64,000 bases of DNA from Bradyrhizobium ivorense (GTDB taxonomy: Bacteria; Pseudomonadota; Alphaproteobacteria; Rhizobiales; Xanthobacteraceae): positions 186,001 through 250,000 of the forward strand of contig NZ_CAADFC020000033.1 of the NCBI RefSeq assembly GCF_900696085.1, in the 5' to 3' direction. The first letter of the stretch is position 1, and each line of letters starts with the position of its first letter. Below are positions 27,065 through 35,631 of the stretch, piece by piece. A model generated the notes under the pieces. The model saw only the letters and a program-made list of their open reading frames with translations, had not been told where the DNA came from and did no database searches. A program made the position numbers and the translations under genes.

Positions 27065-27874
27065 TCATGGCACTTGCTCGCCACCCGGCGAGGCCGGCAT
27101 CGCCTTAGATCTCGGGACGAATGGCGTTTCGAGGTCGAACCGGGCGGCCAAAAGACCGCGGCACAGCGCGCCGTTGAATTCGGCATTGATGCCGACACGC
27201 CGCAAGCCCGACAGATAGCCTGCAAGGCCGTCGGTGCTCAGCCGCGCGCCTTTCACGTCAACAAAGGCCGCCGCATCACCCCGCGCGGAGCCGACGACCG
27301 CACGTCGTTCGAGATAACGCCGAACCAGCTTCTCTCCGGTATCGTCGAGCGGCAGGCAGCCAAGCTCGGCCAGCGTCAGGCCCACGATCTGCTCTGGAGA
27401 TTGCCCCAATGCGATGAGGTGACGGAGCAGCGCGACCTGTCGGCGCTGGAATGCCTTGACGAGGAACGTCTGACGCAGATCGTCGAGGTCGCCATCGGCC
27501 TCGGCGCCAAACGTCTCCTGGAACGACCGGCCCTCGGCAAGACCGGCATTGATCTTGTCGGCATACATGTGCTCGCCCAACACGACGCTGACGCCCTTGA
27601 CCCAGTCGAGCCGGCTCACCGCCCGGCGCATGTCGTCCGCCATCAGGAACGAGAAATTGGCCGCACACCAATAGGTCGGCAGGCGGAATTCGATGTGGAC
27701 ACGGCCGGCCGCGTCTACATCGGCGCGGGTCACGAAATTCAGCTCGGTGACGGACTCGTCGAGTTCCGGATCCATCACGTCCTGCAGGCATGCCCAGATC
27801 TGGGCCCGCCTGTCTTCAATCGAACGGCCTTGTGGCCGCATCGCGCTCTCAACGGCCCCGTTCATGGCCGTCAC
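27065..27874 (-). CDS. DUF59/MIP18-domain protein of the monooxygenase cluster
   Basis: The 269-residue protein begins with a DUF59 domain (CLQDVMDPELDESVTELNFV), found in Fe-S or metal-centre assembly factors such as PaaD and SufT, followed by a helical region of about 150 residues of no known family. GTG 27874 overlaps the amidohydrolase stop in GTGA; ATG 27865 is the alternative. Genes like this occur between the amidohydrolase and groEL in propane monooxygenase clusters. A role in inserting the di-iron centre is inferred. Confidence 0.8.
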   Translation of the reverse strand: MTAMNGAVESAMRPQGRSIEDRRAQIWACLQDVMDPELDESVTELNFVTRADVDAAGRVHIEFRLPTYWCAANFSFLMADDMRRAVSRLDWVKGVSVVLGEHMYADKINAGLAEGRSFQETFGAEADGDLDDLRQTFLVKAFQRRQVALLRHLIALGQSPEQIVGLTLAELGCLPLDDTGEKLVRRYLERRAVVGSARGDAAAFVDVKGARLSTDGLAGYLSGLRRVGINAEFNGALCRGLLAARFDLETPFVPRSKAMPASPGGEQVP

Positions 27875-28914
27875 CTCGGCGCATGAACGGCTTCGGGCAG
27901 ATGCGCATAGCCGCCGCCGGCCCGGATCTTCTTCTTCTGCGCCTCGACATCGATCCCGTAGATACGCGCCGCGTTGAGGCCGAGAATCTTCGTCTTGGCT
28001 TCCATCGACAGCACCGAGCCGGTCTCCTTGGTGACGTCGGCTGGAATTTCAAAGGCCATGAACTTGTCGATCAGCCACTTCGGGGTCCAGATCCCATAGT
28101 CGCTGCCGTAGAGGATCTTGTCCTCTCCGACCCAGAACAGCAGCTCGGAGATGACGTGGGCGAAATAGCCGGGCCGCGAATGGATGAAGGGCAGCGCCAC
28201 CGCGAGACCGGCGTACACGTTGGTCTCCTGGGTCGCGATCCAGCAGAAATCGTCCAGCCGCGGCAGGCCGCAATGCTCGACAATGAAGTTCAGGTCCTGG
28301 AACGAGGTCGCGACGTCGTCGATATCGGCGACATCGAACGCATCCCGGTTCAGCGGAATGATCGTCGGGCCCTTGTGGACGTGGATGTTCTTGATGCCGA
28401 GCTTCTGCGCCGCCTCCAGATACTGGTAGGACGCCTTGTCGGTGAGCTTGTACCCCTTGGATTCGCCGCGCCATTCCGCGGTGTAGAGCTTGACGCCCTT
28501 GAGCTTGTGCTTCTCGGACAGCGCATGAAGCTCTTCCAGACCCTTGCTGCCGTCACGCGGATCGAATGCGCCGTTCAGGATGAAACGATTCGGATGGCTC
28601 TTCTTCATCGCCGAATTTCGCTCGGTGGTGTTGAAGCCGTTCTTGTAGAAATCGGTGAGATAGGTCGGCTGCAGGATTGCCATGTCGTCATAGCCGGTGA
28701 CGAACAGATCGTCGAACATCGTCTTGGCGTCGTATTTCTCGAACTTCTCCTTTTCCCATTTCTCGGAGGGCGGGCTCAGATTCGAGTGATAAGCGTAGAA
28801 GCAGTCGATGAACTGCTTGCCGTGAACGTTCTTCTGGTTCGCCGGGCTGCCATCCCAAAAATGCGTATGCCCATCGATGACAAAAATCTCTTCACCCTTG
28901 GCTGTCCTGTACAT
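27871..28914 (-). CDS. Amidohydrolase family 2 protein of the monooxygenase cluster
   Basis: 347 residues of the amidohydrolase-2 (TIM-barrel) type: N-terminal metal motif FVIDGHTHFWDG, LNFIVEHCGLPRLDD in the middle and LYGSDYGIWTPKWLID near the end. A gene of this type is conserved in propane monooxygenase operons. Its reaction there is not settled, and I cannot tell whether it acts on a metabolite or in enzyme maturation. It is translationally coupled to the DUF59 gene and follows the coupling-protein gene by 111 bases. Confidence 0.87.
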   Translation of the reverse strand: MYRTAKGEEIFVIDGHTHFWDGSPANQKNVHGKQFIDCFYAYHSNLSPPSEKWEKEKFEKYDAKTMFDDLFVTGYDDMAILQPTYLTDFYKNGFNTTERNSAMKKSHPNRFILNGAFDPRDGSKGLEELHALSEKHKLKGVKLYTAEWRGESKGYKLTDKASYQYLEAAQKLGIKNIHVHKGPTIIPLNRDAFDVADIDDVATSFQDLNFIVEHCGLPRLDDFCWIATQETNVYAGLAVALPFIHSRPGYFAHVISELLFWVGEDKILYGSDYGIWTPKWLIDKFMAFEIPADVTKETGSVLSMEAKTKILGLNAARIYGIDVEAQKKKIRAGGGYAHLPEAVHAPR

Positions 28915-29025
28915 GACGTTTCTCCTGGTCCCGCTGGATTGTGTGTTGTGCTGAGGCGCGTGATTGATGTCGTCGATTGCGCCTGGCCGGCGTCGCGCCG
29001 GCCAGGGCTTGTTCGCGAGCGGCCG

Positions 29026-29382
29026 TCAGATGATGTATTTCATCATCTCGTTCATGTCGCCGAACAGCATGACGGTGTTGTCGTCGATCATGACCATCCG
29101 GCCGTAGTGCGTCGAGGTCGAAATCTCGAAGAGATGCGGGGTCATCACCCGCCCCAGCTCCTCCGAAATCTCGTCCATCTTGAATTCCATCTTGCCGACG
29201 CCGTCGATGCGGATCATCGCGGGCATGTAAGTCACCTTGATATGGTCATGCCGGCTCATCACCTCGGCGATGGCGCGCGCCTCGACGCTGTCATTCATGG
29301 TGACGCCGCATTGATGCGACACCGTGTCCTCGAACGTGATGTCTTTCATCGATTTGAAGATGTTGTCATTCTCTTGCAGCAT
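29026..29382 (-). CDS. prmD: Monooxygenase coupling (effector) protein, PrmD/MmoB type
   Basis: The 118-residue protein lacks cofactors and matches the MmoB/DmpM regulatory family, which binds the hydroxylase and tunes oxygen activation. Readable parts are CGVTMNDSVEARAIAEVMSR and PAMIRIDGVGKMEFKMDEIS. The start at 29382 is set by AGGAG; the open frame further up overlaps the small-subunit gene. Position after the small subunit matches the A-B-C-D order of prm and mim operons. Confidence 0.92.
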   Translation of the reverse strand: MLQENDNIFKSMKDITFEDTVSHQCGVTMNDSVEARAIAEVMSRHDHIKVTYMPAMIRIDGVGKMEFKMDEISEELGRVMTPHLFEISTSTHYGRMVMIDDNTVMLFGDMNEMMKYII

Positions 29383-29429
29383 GTCGATCTCCTGAAGGAT
29401 TTGTTGTGACGGAGGTGAAGCGGTGCCGG

Positions 29430-30536
29430 TCAGGACGCGAGATTCGCCGGAACCGTCAGACCAAGCTCGGCGGCGATGCCTTTGATCCGGTTCTTCGCGT
29501 GGGCCAGTGCGTCGGCGAATGCCGCGACCTTGACACGCGGCTGCGACCAGATCGGTTGCAGATGGTTGGCGGCATCGAGCGCCAGGTCGGCATGCTTGAC
29601 CAGCCACTTGTTGAACAGCGCAAGGTTCTGCGCCGCGTAGGTGGGATCCGTGCCGAGGATGTGGAACAGCTCGACAGTGTTGGCGAGATTGCGCTCGTAG
29701 TCGGCTTCCGCGGCGGAGACGACCGCCGGGGTGATGAAATCGTTCTGTGCGGAGGCCGCCTGCATCAGGAAGCCTGACCGGAACAGTTCGCCGACCAGCG
29801 GCTCGAACACCACGTTGGTCGCAAAATACTGCTCGAGGTAGTCGTTCGAACCCATCACGGATTCAACCGACTTGCGCACGCCCTGCCAGGTGGGGTCCTC
29901 GAGCCAGTGTTTCTTGCCGGCGGCAATGTCGAAGCCGGCAAGGTCGAGACCGATCTCGCTCAGATAAAGCGTGATGTCCTGCGCGAAACGCAGCTTGTAG
30001 GACGAGTTGGTCAGGATCGCGTTGTTGACCATCTGGGTGTAGCCGTAACGCTGCGCCTGCATGGTCGAGGTGCCGAGGCCGAATTCGGCGTGCTTGTAGG
30101 CGCCGAGATGGTTCTGCAGGATCTTCACCCAAGCAGGATCGAAGCGGGTCGGCGCGCCCGATTTCCGGCCGTTCTCGATGGTATTCTGCACCATGCCGCA
30201 GATCGTCGACTGGCGCTGGTAGTGGGTTCGCTCCCACTCCTGGTCGACGGCGCGGAATTTGTGCCAGTTCGAGCTCTTGGCCGCCGTCCAGTCCTTGGAA
30301 TAGGTCGGCGTTCCGTCCGGGAACGAGATGATCCAGTCCTGCAGCAGATAGCGCTCGGGATCCGGTTGCACGTCGACCGTCATGTCCTCGTAATGAGTCG
30401 CCTTGCGGCCCTTGGGTTCGAAGTAGTTGTATTTGCGGCTGTCGGAGCCCGGAAAAACCGCGGCTCCTGCCGCTCCGGATTTAACGGCTGCTGCGGGCTT
30501 GGCCGCTGTCGTTGCTCTGCTCGTCTGTGCGCTCAT
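29430..30536 (-). CDS. prmC: Monooxygenase hydroxylase small (beta) subunit
   Basis: 368 residues of the ferritin-like fold without di-iron ligands, as usual for the beta subunit. The first ~30 residues are Ala/Ser/Thr-rich, then KYNYFEPKGRKATHYEDMTV, a family hallmark, and GTSTMQAQRYGYTQMVNNAI inside the helical bundle. It pairs with PrmA as an (alpha-beta)2 hydroxylase. Confidence 0.92.
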   Translation of the reverse strand: MSAQTSRATTAAKPAAAVKSGAAGAAVFPGSDSRKYNYFEPKGRKATHYEDMTVDVQPDPERYLLQDWIISFPDGTPTYSKDWTAAKSSNWHKFRAVDQEWERTHYQRQSTICGMVQNTIENGRKSGAPTRFDPAWVKILQNHLGAYKHAEFGLGTSTMQAQRYGYTQMVNNAILTNSSYKLRFAQDITLYLSEIGLDLAGFDIAAGKKHWLEDPTWQGVRKSVESVMGSNDYLEQYFATNVVFEPLVGELFRSGFLMQAASAQNDFITPAVVSAAEADYERNLANTVELFHILGTDPTYAAQNLALFNKWLVKHADLALDAANHLQPIWSQPRVKVAAFADALAHAKNRIKGIAAELGLTVPANLAS

Positions 30537-30585
30537 CGTTCACTCCCTTTTGCCATTCTGTTCTGCGACGAATCTTTGAACGCCG

Positions 30586-31629
30586 TCATCGCACCGCCGG
30601 CGTAAACTTGTCGAAATAGATGTGCTCCGGCTCGACGCCGTTCATTTGCAGGACGGGCAACACGGCGTCGATCATCGGCGTCGGCCCGCACGCATAGGCG
30701 TCGATGGCGCCGCTCAATTTCTCCTCGCGCAGATGGCGCAGCACGACCTCGTGGATCAGCCCGGTCTCGCCGTCCCAGCCGTCGTCCGCTTCGGCATGCG
30801 AGAGCGCCGGTACGAACTTGAAGTTGTCGAGCCGTGCCGCGATCGCCGCGATCTCGTCGAGGTAGAACAGGTCGGCGCGCGTCCGGGCGCCGTAGAAGAA
30901 CCGGACCGGCCTCTGCTCACCGCTGCCGATGTGATCGGCCAGAATCGACCACAGCGGCGACATCCCTGAACCGCCGCCGATCAGCAGCATCGGCCCGGGG
31001 CGCTCCTCGCGCCGGAAGCAAGTGCCGTACGGCCCCTTGGCAGTCACGGCGTCGCCAATAGCCAGCTTGCCGTCGAGCTGCGACGAGAACGCCCCGTTCG
31101 GATATTTCTTGATGATGAAGCGAAGGTTGCTGCCGTCACCCGGAGGGTTCGCCATCGAGAAGGCGCGGGTGATGGAGCCATCCTGAAGTGTCAGATCGAC
31201 GTACTGGCCGGCCCAGAACTTCATCGGCCTTTCGATCTCGACCTCAAGCAGGCGAATGTCGGATGTCAGCGCTGTGATCCCCGCCACGCGGCCGGCAAAC
31301 GCCTTGACCGCGATCGAGCGGCTGAGCAGATCCTCGTCGTAATTGAGCAGTTCGACGCTGATATCGCTGTAGACATGGGTCCGGCACAGCAGGACGTGGC
31401 CGGTCTCGCTCTCGTAGTCCGGCAACGCGAAGGTCGAATATTTCAGCAGCTCGATGTCGCCATCGATCAGCTTGGATTTACAGCTACCGCATTGGCCTTC
31501 CTTGCAGCCATGCATCAACGAGATGCCCTGACGGAACGCCGCATCAAGGACGGTCTCGCCCTCTTCCACTTCCATCTCGACGCCCACCGGCTCGAAACGA
31601 ACCTTGTGAATCCGCACGTCCGTCATCAT
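30586..31629 (-). CDS. prmB: Monooxygenase reductase (FAD and [2Fe-2S])
   Basis: 347 residues. An N-terminal plant-type ferredoxin domain has Cys42, Cys47, Cys50 and Cys82 (GCKEGQCGSC ... LLCRTH), then a ferredoxin-NADP-reductase module with FAD motif RAFSMANP and NAD site GGGSGMSPLWSIL. It moves electrons from NADH to the hydroxylase. Starts at 31629 or 31626 follow GGCGGGG; the open frame to 31983 is a shadow of prmA. A 101-base spacer with two hairpins separates it from prmA. Confidence 0.93.
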   Translation of the reverse strand: MMTDVRIHKVRFEPVGVEMEVEEGETVLDAAFRQGISLMHGCKEGQCGSCKSKLIDGDIELLKYSTFALPDYESETGHVLLCRTHVYSDISVELLNYDEDLLSRSIAVKAFAGRVAGITALTSDIRLLEVEIERPMKFWAGQYVDLTLQDGSITRAFSMANPPGDGSNLRFIIKKYPNGAFSSQLDGKLAIGDAVTAKGPYGTCFRREERPGPMLLIGGGSGMSPLWSILADHIGSGEQRPVRFFYGARTRADLFYLDEIAAIAARLDNFKFVPALSHAEADDGWDGETGLIHEVVLRHLREEKLSGAIDAYACGPTPMIDAVLPVLQMNGVEPEHIYFDKFTPAVR

Positions 31630-31663
31630 CCCCGCCTTCGTCCCGCCAATTGAGTAGACAGAT

Positions 31664-31684
31664 CCGGCAAGCCGTTCTTGCCGG
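31664..31684 (-). other. Hairpin in the prmA-prmB spacer (distal)
   Basis: CCGGCAAG-AACGG-CTTGCCGG on the minus strand gives an 8-bp stem with a 5-base loop and no T run, so it is not a standard terminator. Confidence 0.6.
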
Positions 31685-31689
31685 TCCGG

Positions 31690-31720
31690 CAGGAGGGGCC
31701 ACCGAAGGCAGCCCCTCCTG
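31690..31720 (-). other. Strong hairpin just after the prmA stop
   Basis: CAGGAGGGGC pairs perfectly with GCCCCTCCTG around an 11-base loop, starting 10 bases past the prmA stop, without a T run. It could protect the prmA end of the message or slow readthrough into prmB. Confidence 0.7.
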
Positions 31721-31730
31721 TCGTCATTTG

Positions 31731-33401
31731 CTAGTTGCAGGGGTTGACCTTGAAGCCCTTGCGGTACTCGGCCGTCGCGACCTCGCGTTCGGCGGGCGAC
31801 AGCGCCCTGAAGCCGCGCAACGGACTGCCAAGCGTGTGTCCGCGCACGTGATCTAGCGTCCACATGTCCTTGGCGTCGAAGCGCAGATGCGGCTGCGCGA
31901 TCATGGTTTTGCCGTCGGGCCGGACGAAGCCGAGATCCTTGATCGCGTCGGCGACATCCCAGCCGTGATAGCAGTCTTCCCATTCACGACGACCGCTGAA
32001 GCGGCCCATCGCCGGCGTCGCCCGGCCCTCGTATTCGGCAGCGAACGCCACCTTGTGAGTCCAGCGGCACCCTTCGGAGCAATAAGTGTAGACCTTGCCG
32101 TCGACCTCGTCGCAGACGAAGTCCTCGCGGATCAGGCACGGGACCATGCAGCTCCAGCACCGGTGCGGGTACACATAACCCACCTCGCTGTTGAAGAGGA
32201 TGTTGGTCTCGCCGGGCACGCTGAGCTTGGCGTGCCACTTCCAGAAGTCGCCGAATTCGGCGTACCAGCCCGGATACTTGTGCTCGAACCACTCGAAGTC
32301 CCGTTCGGTCTGAGCCTCGATGCGCCAGAAGTTCACCGACCAGCCGACCGTGAAGAATTGCGCGGTCTTGTGGATGTAGTTCTTCTTGACGATGCGATCC
32401 CAGGCAGCGGCGACGTCGTCGTGGTGGATCTTGATGCCGTACTTCTCGAGCGGCAGCATGTAGGTCCGGTAATAGTCCTCGTAGATCCAGCGATGCCAGA
32501 GTTCGGCGTATGACTCCTTGTTCTTGTCGCGGTTGGTGGTGCCGTATTCGATGAACGTCCCGATCGCGGCATCGACGATCGCATGGTTCTGCCAGAACGC
32601 GTATTTGAGGTCGCGCTCGAGCAACTGATGGTTCGACGGATCGTTGATCATGGCCATCAGCATCGAGTGACCGTTGCCGATGTGACGGGATTCATCCGAC
32701 TGGACCGACAGGAACACGGTCGGCAACGCATAGTCGCCGTTGCGCGCGGCTTCCGACGGCATCGCCACGAACAAGGTATTGGTGAACGCCGTTTCGGCAA
32801 CGACGGTCAGGTAGACGTTCGCCGCGGTGATGGCGTCACCGGTCAGGAAGCCTTCGGCGAACTGGCGGCCGATCGTGGTCGCGTAGCACTTGCCGAATGC
32901 GGCTTCGGTGATGTCGAACCCCGCCGGATCGATGTAGTTCTCCATGTACCACTTCTTGAGGTTCATCTGGATCGTCGAGTGGCGGAACTCGTCGACCATC
33001 TGCATGGTGAAGCCGGTGCGCAGCTCCTCGCCGGGCGCCAGCCGCCCGACCATCGCCATCGAGCGTGCCGCCGAGATCTCCGGGAACGGAATGATCGCCA
33101 GGAACAGCTTCATCCACTCGACCCATCGCGGCTCGACGTTACGGAACATGTCGCCGCGCAACGCCGCATCCAGCGCGCCGTAGACGCGGTTGTCCTTTTC
33201 TTCCTGCATCGGGAAGTACGACCGCAGGACCTGCTTCATCGGGTCGCGCGGCGTCTTCGAGATCTTGTAGTCGGTCGGGAAGGTCATCGCTTCCTGCACG
33301 TAGCTCGGCGTCCAGCCGAGGTCCGCGACACGGTTGGCCGCTTCAGCGATGCTGATGCCCTTCTGCGCGGTTATCTTGTTGAGTGTCAAACTCGCAGTCA
33401 T
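31731..33401 (-). CDS. prmA: Soluble di-iron monooxygenase hydroxylase large (alpha) subunit
   Basis: The 556-residue catalytic subunit hydroxylates an alkane or similar small substrate (propane, acetone or phenol in characterised relatives). All six di-iron ligands are present with the spacing of methane monooxygenase: Glu108, Glu138 and His141 (DEFRHS), Glu203 (VAETAF), Glu237 and His240 (SDESRH). The sequence style (MTASLTLNKITAQKGISIAE; a Cys-rich part with CWSCMVPC) matches group-5 propane monooxygenases (PrmA/MimA). AAGGAG precedes the ATG. The actual substrate cannot be read from sequence. Confidence 0.94.
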   Translation of the reverse strand: MTASLTLNKITAQKGISIAEAANRVADLGWTPSYVQEAMTFPTDYKISKTPRDPMKQVLRSYFPMQEEKDNRVYGALDAALRGDMFRNVEPRWVEWMKLFLAIIPFPEISAARSMAMVGRLAPGEELRTGFTMQMVDEFRHSTIQMNLKKWYMENYIDPAGFDITEAAFGKCYATTIGRQFAEGFLTGDAITAANVYLTVVAETAFTNTLFVAMPSEAARNGDYALPTVFLSVQSDESRHIGNGHSMLMAMINDPSNHQLLERDLKYAFWQNHAIVDAAIGTFIEYGTTNRDKNKESYAELWHRWIYEDYYRTYMLPLEKYGIKIHHDDVAAAWDRIVKKNYIHKTAQFFTVGWSVNFWRIEAQTERDFEWFEHKYPGWYAEFGDFWKWHAKLSVPGETNILFNSEVGYVYPHRCWSCMVPCLIREDFVCDEVDGKVYTYCSEGCRWTHKVAFAAEYEGRATPAMGRFSGRREWEDCYHGWDVADAIKDLGFVRPDGKTMIAQPHLRFDAKDMWTLDHVRGHTLGSPLRGFRALSPAEREVATAEYRKGFKVNPCN

Positions 33402-33450
33402 TTCCAGCTCCTTTGAACGTTGCGTTGTCTCAGCGTTTGTCGCGTTGGTC

Positions 33451-33468
33451 CCAGGTCAAAACACCTGG
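33451..33468 (-). other. Hairpin between the second small gene and prmA
   Basis: CCAGGT-GTTTTG-ACCTGG (6-bp stem) lies in the 150-base spacer before prmA. No T run follows and no clear promoter is visible in the spacer. Confidence 0.45.
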
Positions 33469-33551
33469 ATCGCATTGTTGAAATTCTCGGCTGCAAAACT
33501 CACTTTGATTCCGGTAAATCGATTCCTGATCTGCTATCTCGTCGTCTTACG

Positions 33552-33824
33552 TCAGTTCGGCTTCTCGGCGCCGGCGGACCTGTCGCTTCCGTCGGCGCGT
33601 TTGATGAGGGGCTTGCCTTCGGCGACGAATTTCGCCGACAGGACCAGCGCCCCGATTGCGAAATCCTTGCCGTGAGCGGCGATCATCGCCTCGGTGAGTT
33701 CGGCGAGCTGAACGAAGAAGACGTCCTTCGACTTGTCTTCCTCGCTCATCTCCGATTGCGGAGACGGCGTACGCTCAGCTTCTTCTGATGCAATCATGGT
33801 CGTTACCTCGTTCTTGCTCGTCAT
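33552..33824 (-). CDS. Small protein of unknown function in the monooxygenase operon
   Basis: The product has 90 residues from ATG 33824, which overlaps the stop of the gene before it in ATGA; ATG 33797 with GAGGT ahead of it would give 81 residues. It is soluble: an acidic N-terminus, then FFVQLAELTEAMIAAHGKDF and a basic/acidic tail, mostly helical. I recognise no domain. Lying directly before prmA on the same strand, it may be an accessory to the hydroxylase. Confidence 0.65.
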   Translation of the reverse strand: MTSKNEVTTMIASEEAERTPSPQSEMSEEDKSKDVFFVQLAELTEAMIAAHGKDFAIGALVLSAKFVAEGKPLIKRADGSDRSAGAEKPN

Positions 33825-34246
33825 GCGTGGCCTGACCGCTCGTGTTCGTCGGACGACGGGCCGTTGTCGATCTCGCGCAGAGACGTGTTGAGCCATTCGC
33901 GCTCGGCCACCAGCCGCCGATGTTCCTGGCGAAGAGCTTCCAGTCGTGCAGCCGCACGATCCAGTTCGGCATTCGCCGCGGCTCCCGCCTGCGCACCAGC
34001 GGCCTCGCGCCGGGCGCATGCGAGTTCGATTTCGGCGCCACCCCGCGCGTGCTCGTTCTTGATCTGCCGCTCGTTGTTCTCGACCATCTCGTCGATCAGC
34101 CTGTCGCGGGCGATCATCCGATCGCGGGCGCGCCGCAATTCGCTCTCCTTCTCGATACTGGTCTGCGGCCCGCGCGGGCTGTCGTTGGTCACTCGCGCCA
34201 CTCTCGTTGGATGAACGTGACTGAAGGCGAACATCTTGCGGTGCAC
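33821..34246 (-). CDS. Coiled-coil protein of unknown function in the monooxygenase operon
   Basis: Up to 141 residues from GTG 34246 (no good ribosome site), possibly starting later at a GTG before TNDSPRG. The middle and end are a charged coiled coil (RARDRMIARDRLIDEMVENN, RLEALRQEHRRLVAEREWLN). It begins 4 bases after the alcohol dehydrogenase stop and is coupled to the next small gene, so it is clearly within the operon. No family recognised. Confidence 0.6.
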   Translation of the reverse strand: MHRKMFAFSHVHPTRVARVTNDSPRGPQTSIEKESELRRARDRMIARDRLIDEMVENNERQIKNEHARGGAEIELACARREAAGAQAGAAANAELDRAAARLEALRQEHRRLVAEREWLNTSLREIDNGPSSDEHERSGHA

Positions 34247-34249
34247 GAA

Positions 34250-35293
34250 CTACGGAATCAGGACGGCGCGGCCGTGGATGCGCCCATGATGCAAATCATG
34301 CAGCGCGTCATTGGCCTGGCTGAGCCGGTATTCCTTGGTATGGAGTTCGACGAGGCCACGATCGGCGAGCGCCATCAGCTCGACCAGCTCCGCGTAAGTG
34401 CCGACCAGGTTGCCGACGATGGTCTTTTCCGACGTGATCATGTCGATGGTCGGGATGTCGATCTTCCCGCCATAGCCGACGATGTAGTAGTAGCCGCCGT
34501 TCGCAGTGATCGACAGGCCCTTGGCGATCGCATCGCCTTCGCCGACAAAGTCGATCACAGCCTCGGCGCCGCGCCCGCCGGTCAACCCCAGCACGGCCTC
34601 GACCTCGTTGCCGTCCGCCTTCACGACATGATGCGCACCGCACTTTTTGGCGAGCTCGAGCGACTGGTCGGCGCGATCGATCACGACGATTTCCGCCGCA
34701 CACAGCGCTGCGAGAACCTGGATACCGATGTGACCCAGTCCGCCGGCGCCGATCACCGCGACATATTCGCCGGGCAGCAGATGACGCGACGCCTTCTTCG
34801 CGGCGCGGTAGGCGGTGAGTCCGGCGTCGGTGTACGGAGCGACATCCTTCGGTGCCAGCGATTTCGGCAACTTGATCAGGGAACGCTGTCCGGTCAGCAA
34901 ATATTGCGCATAGCCGCCATTGGCATTGATACCGGGAAACGCGCTGTCCAGCGCGTGCATGTCGTTACCGCGCCGGCATGCAAGACAATGCCCGCTGGTC
35001 ACCAGCGGGTGGCAGATCACGCTGTCGCCGACCTTGACCCCTTCGACCCCCGGCCCGATCGCCTCGACCCAGCCCGCATTCTCGTGCCCCATGATGTAGG
35101 GAAGCTTGACGTCGACCTTGCTGCGCCAGATGCCTTCGACGATATGCAGATCGGTACGGCAAACGCCCGCGCCGCCGATCCGGACGATGACGTCCATCGG
35201 CCGCGAGATCTTGGGATCAGTCACGTCCTCGAACTTGACGAACTCCTTCGCCGTCAGTTTCTCGTCGAACTCATGAAGCACCGCAGCCTTCAT
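34250..35293 (-). CDS. Zinc-dependent alcohol dehydrogenase (MDR family)
   Basis: 347 residues. The catalytic-zinc region GHENAGWVEAIGPGVEGVKV, a structural-zinc segment (CLACRRGND; fewer Cys than the classic four) and the NAD-binding GAGGLGHIGIQV are seen. It would oxidise the alcohol formed by the monooxygenase (2-propanol or 1-propanol if the substrate is propane). GGAGG precedes the ATG. First gene of the operon, 58 bases below the sigma-54 promoter's predicted start. Confidence 0.92.
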   Translation of the reverse strand: MKAAVLHEFDEKLTAKEFVKFEDVTDPKISRPMDVIVRIGGAGVCRTDLHIVEGIWRSKVDVKLPYIMGHENAGWVEAIGPGVEGVKVGDSVICHPLVTSGHCLACRRGNDMHALDSAFPGINANGGYAQYLLTGQRSLIKLPKSLAPKDVAPYTDAGLTAYRAAKKASRHLLPGEYVAVIGAGGLGHIGIQVLAALCAAEIVVIDRADQSLELAKKCGAHHVVKADGNEVEAVLGLTGGRGAEAVIDFVGEGDAIAKGLSITANGGYYYIVGYGGKIDIPTIDMITSEKTIVGNLVGTYAELVELMALADRGLVELHTKEYRLSQANDALHDLHHGRIHGRAVLIP

Positions 35294-35361
35294 CTGATCA
35301 GCCTCCCGGAAATTTTTTTTATTCTGTCGATCCCTGCGATCGCCATCCCAGCGACTAGGTC

Positions 35362-35377
35362 AGCAAGGCCTGTGCCA
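35362..35377 (-). promoter_or_regulatory. Sigma-54 (-24/-12) promoter of the monooxygenase operon
   Basis: The minus strand reads TGGCACAGGCCTTGCT, near-perfect against TGGCACG-N4-TTGC[A/T], with GG and GC exactly ten bases apart. RNA would start near 35351, some 58 bases before the alcohol dehydrogenase. The divergent activator gene and palindromes upstream agree with it. Confidence 0.88.
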
Positions 35378-35407
35378 AGCGTGCAACAGCCTGATCTTTC
35401 TATTGTT

Positions 35408-35421
35408 CTCGCGATCGCGAG
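35408..35421. promoter_or_regulatory. 14-bp perfect palindrome between activator site and promoter
   Basis: CTCGCGATCGCGAG is centred about 64 bases upstream of the predicted start. It differs from the palindrome at 35463 and may serve another factor. Confidence 0.35.
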
Positions 35422-35462
35422 CATGCGCACGCCGATCCGCCTCGGAGCAGACTTCGCGGCGC

Positions 35463-35483
35463 ACTGTTCCGAGTCGGAACAGT
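35463..35483. promoter_or_regulatory. 21-bp perfect palindrome, likely activator binding site (UAS)
   Basis: ACTGTTCCGA and TCGGAACAGT are exact inverse complements around one G. The centre is about 122 bases upstream of the predicted start, the usual distance for a sigma-54 activator site. Confidence 0.7.
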
Positions 35484-35631
35484 TTTGAAGGCGACGGAAG
35501 CAACGGCGCAAAATTTGGATTTTCGGGTGTTTGATCTATGATCGTGAAAACCGCGCTACGTGCGCGAACGACCCGAACCGGGCCGCGACCAAAGAGGAAA
35601 TCGCCAAGCAGCGACTCCGGGAGGAGCACTG

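Noticed and set aside
25949..27886. 645-residue plus-strand frame opposite the GroEL-like gene
   Set aside because: Antisense of two clear genes; high-GC codon mirroring explains its length.
27790..29409. 539-residue plus-strand frame
   Set aside because: Antisense of the amidohydrolase and coupling-protein genes.
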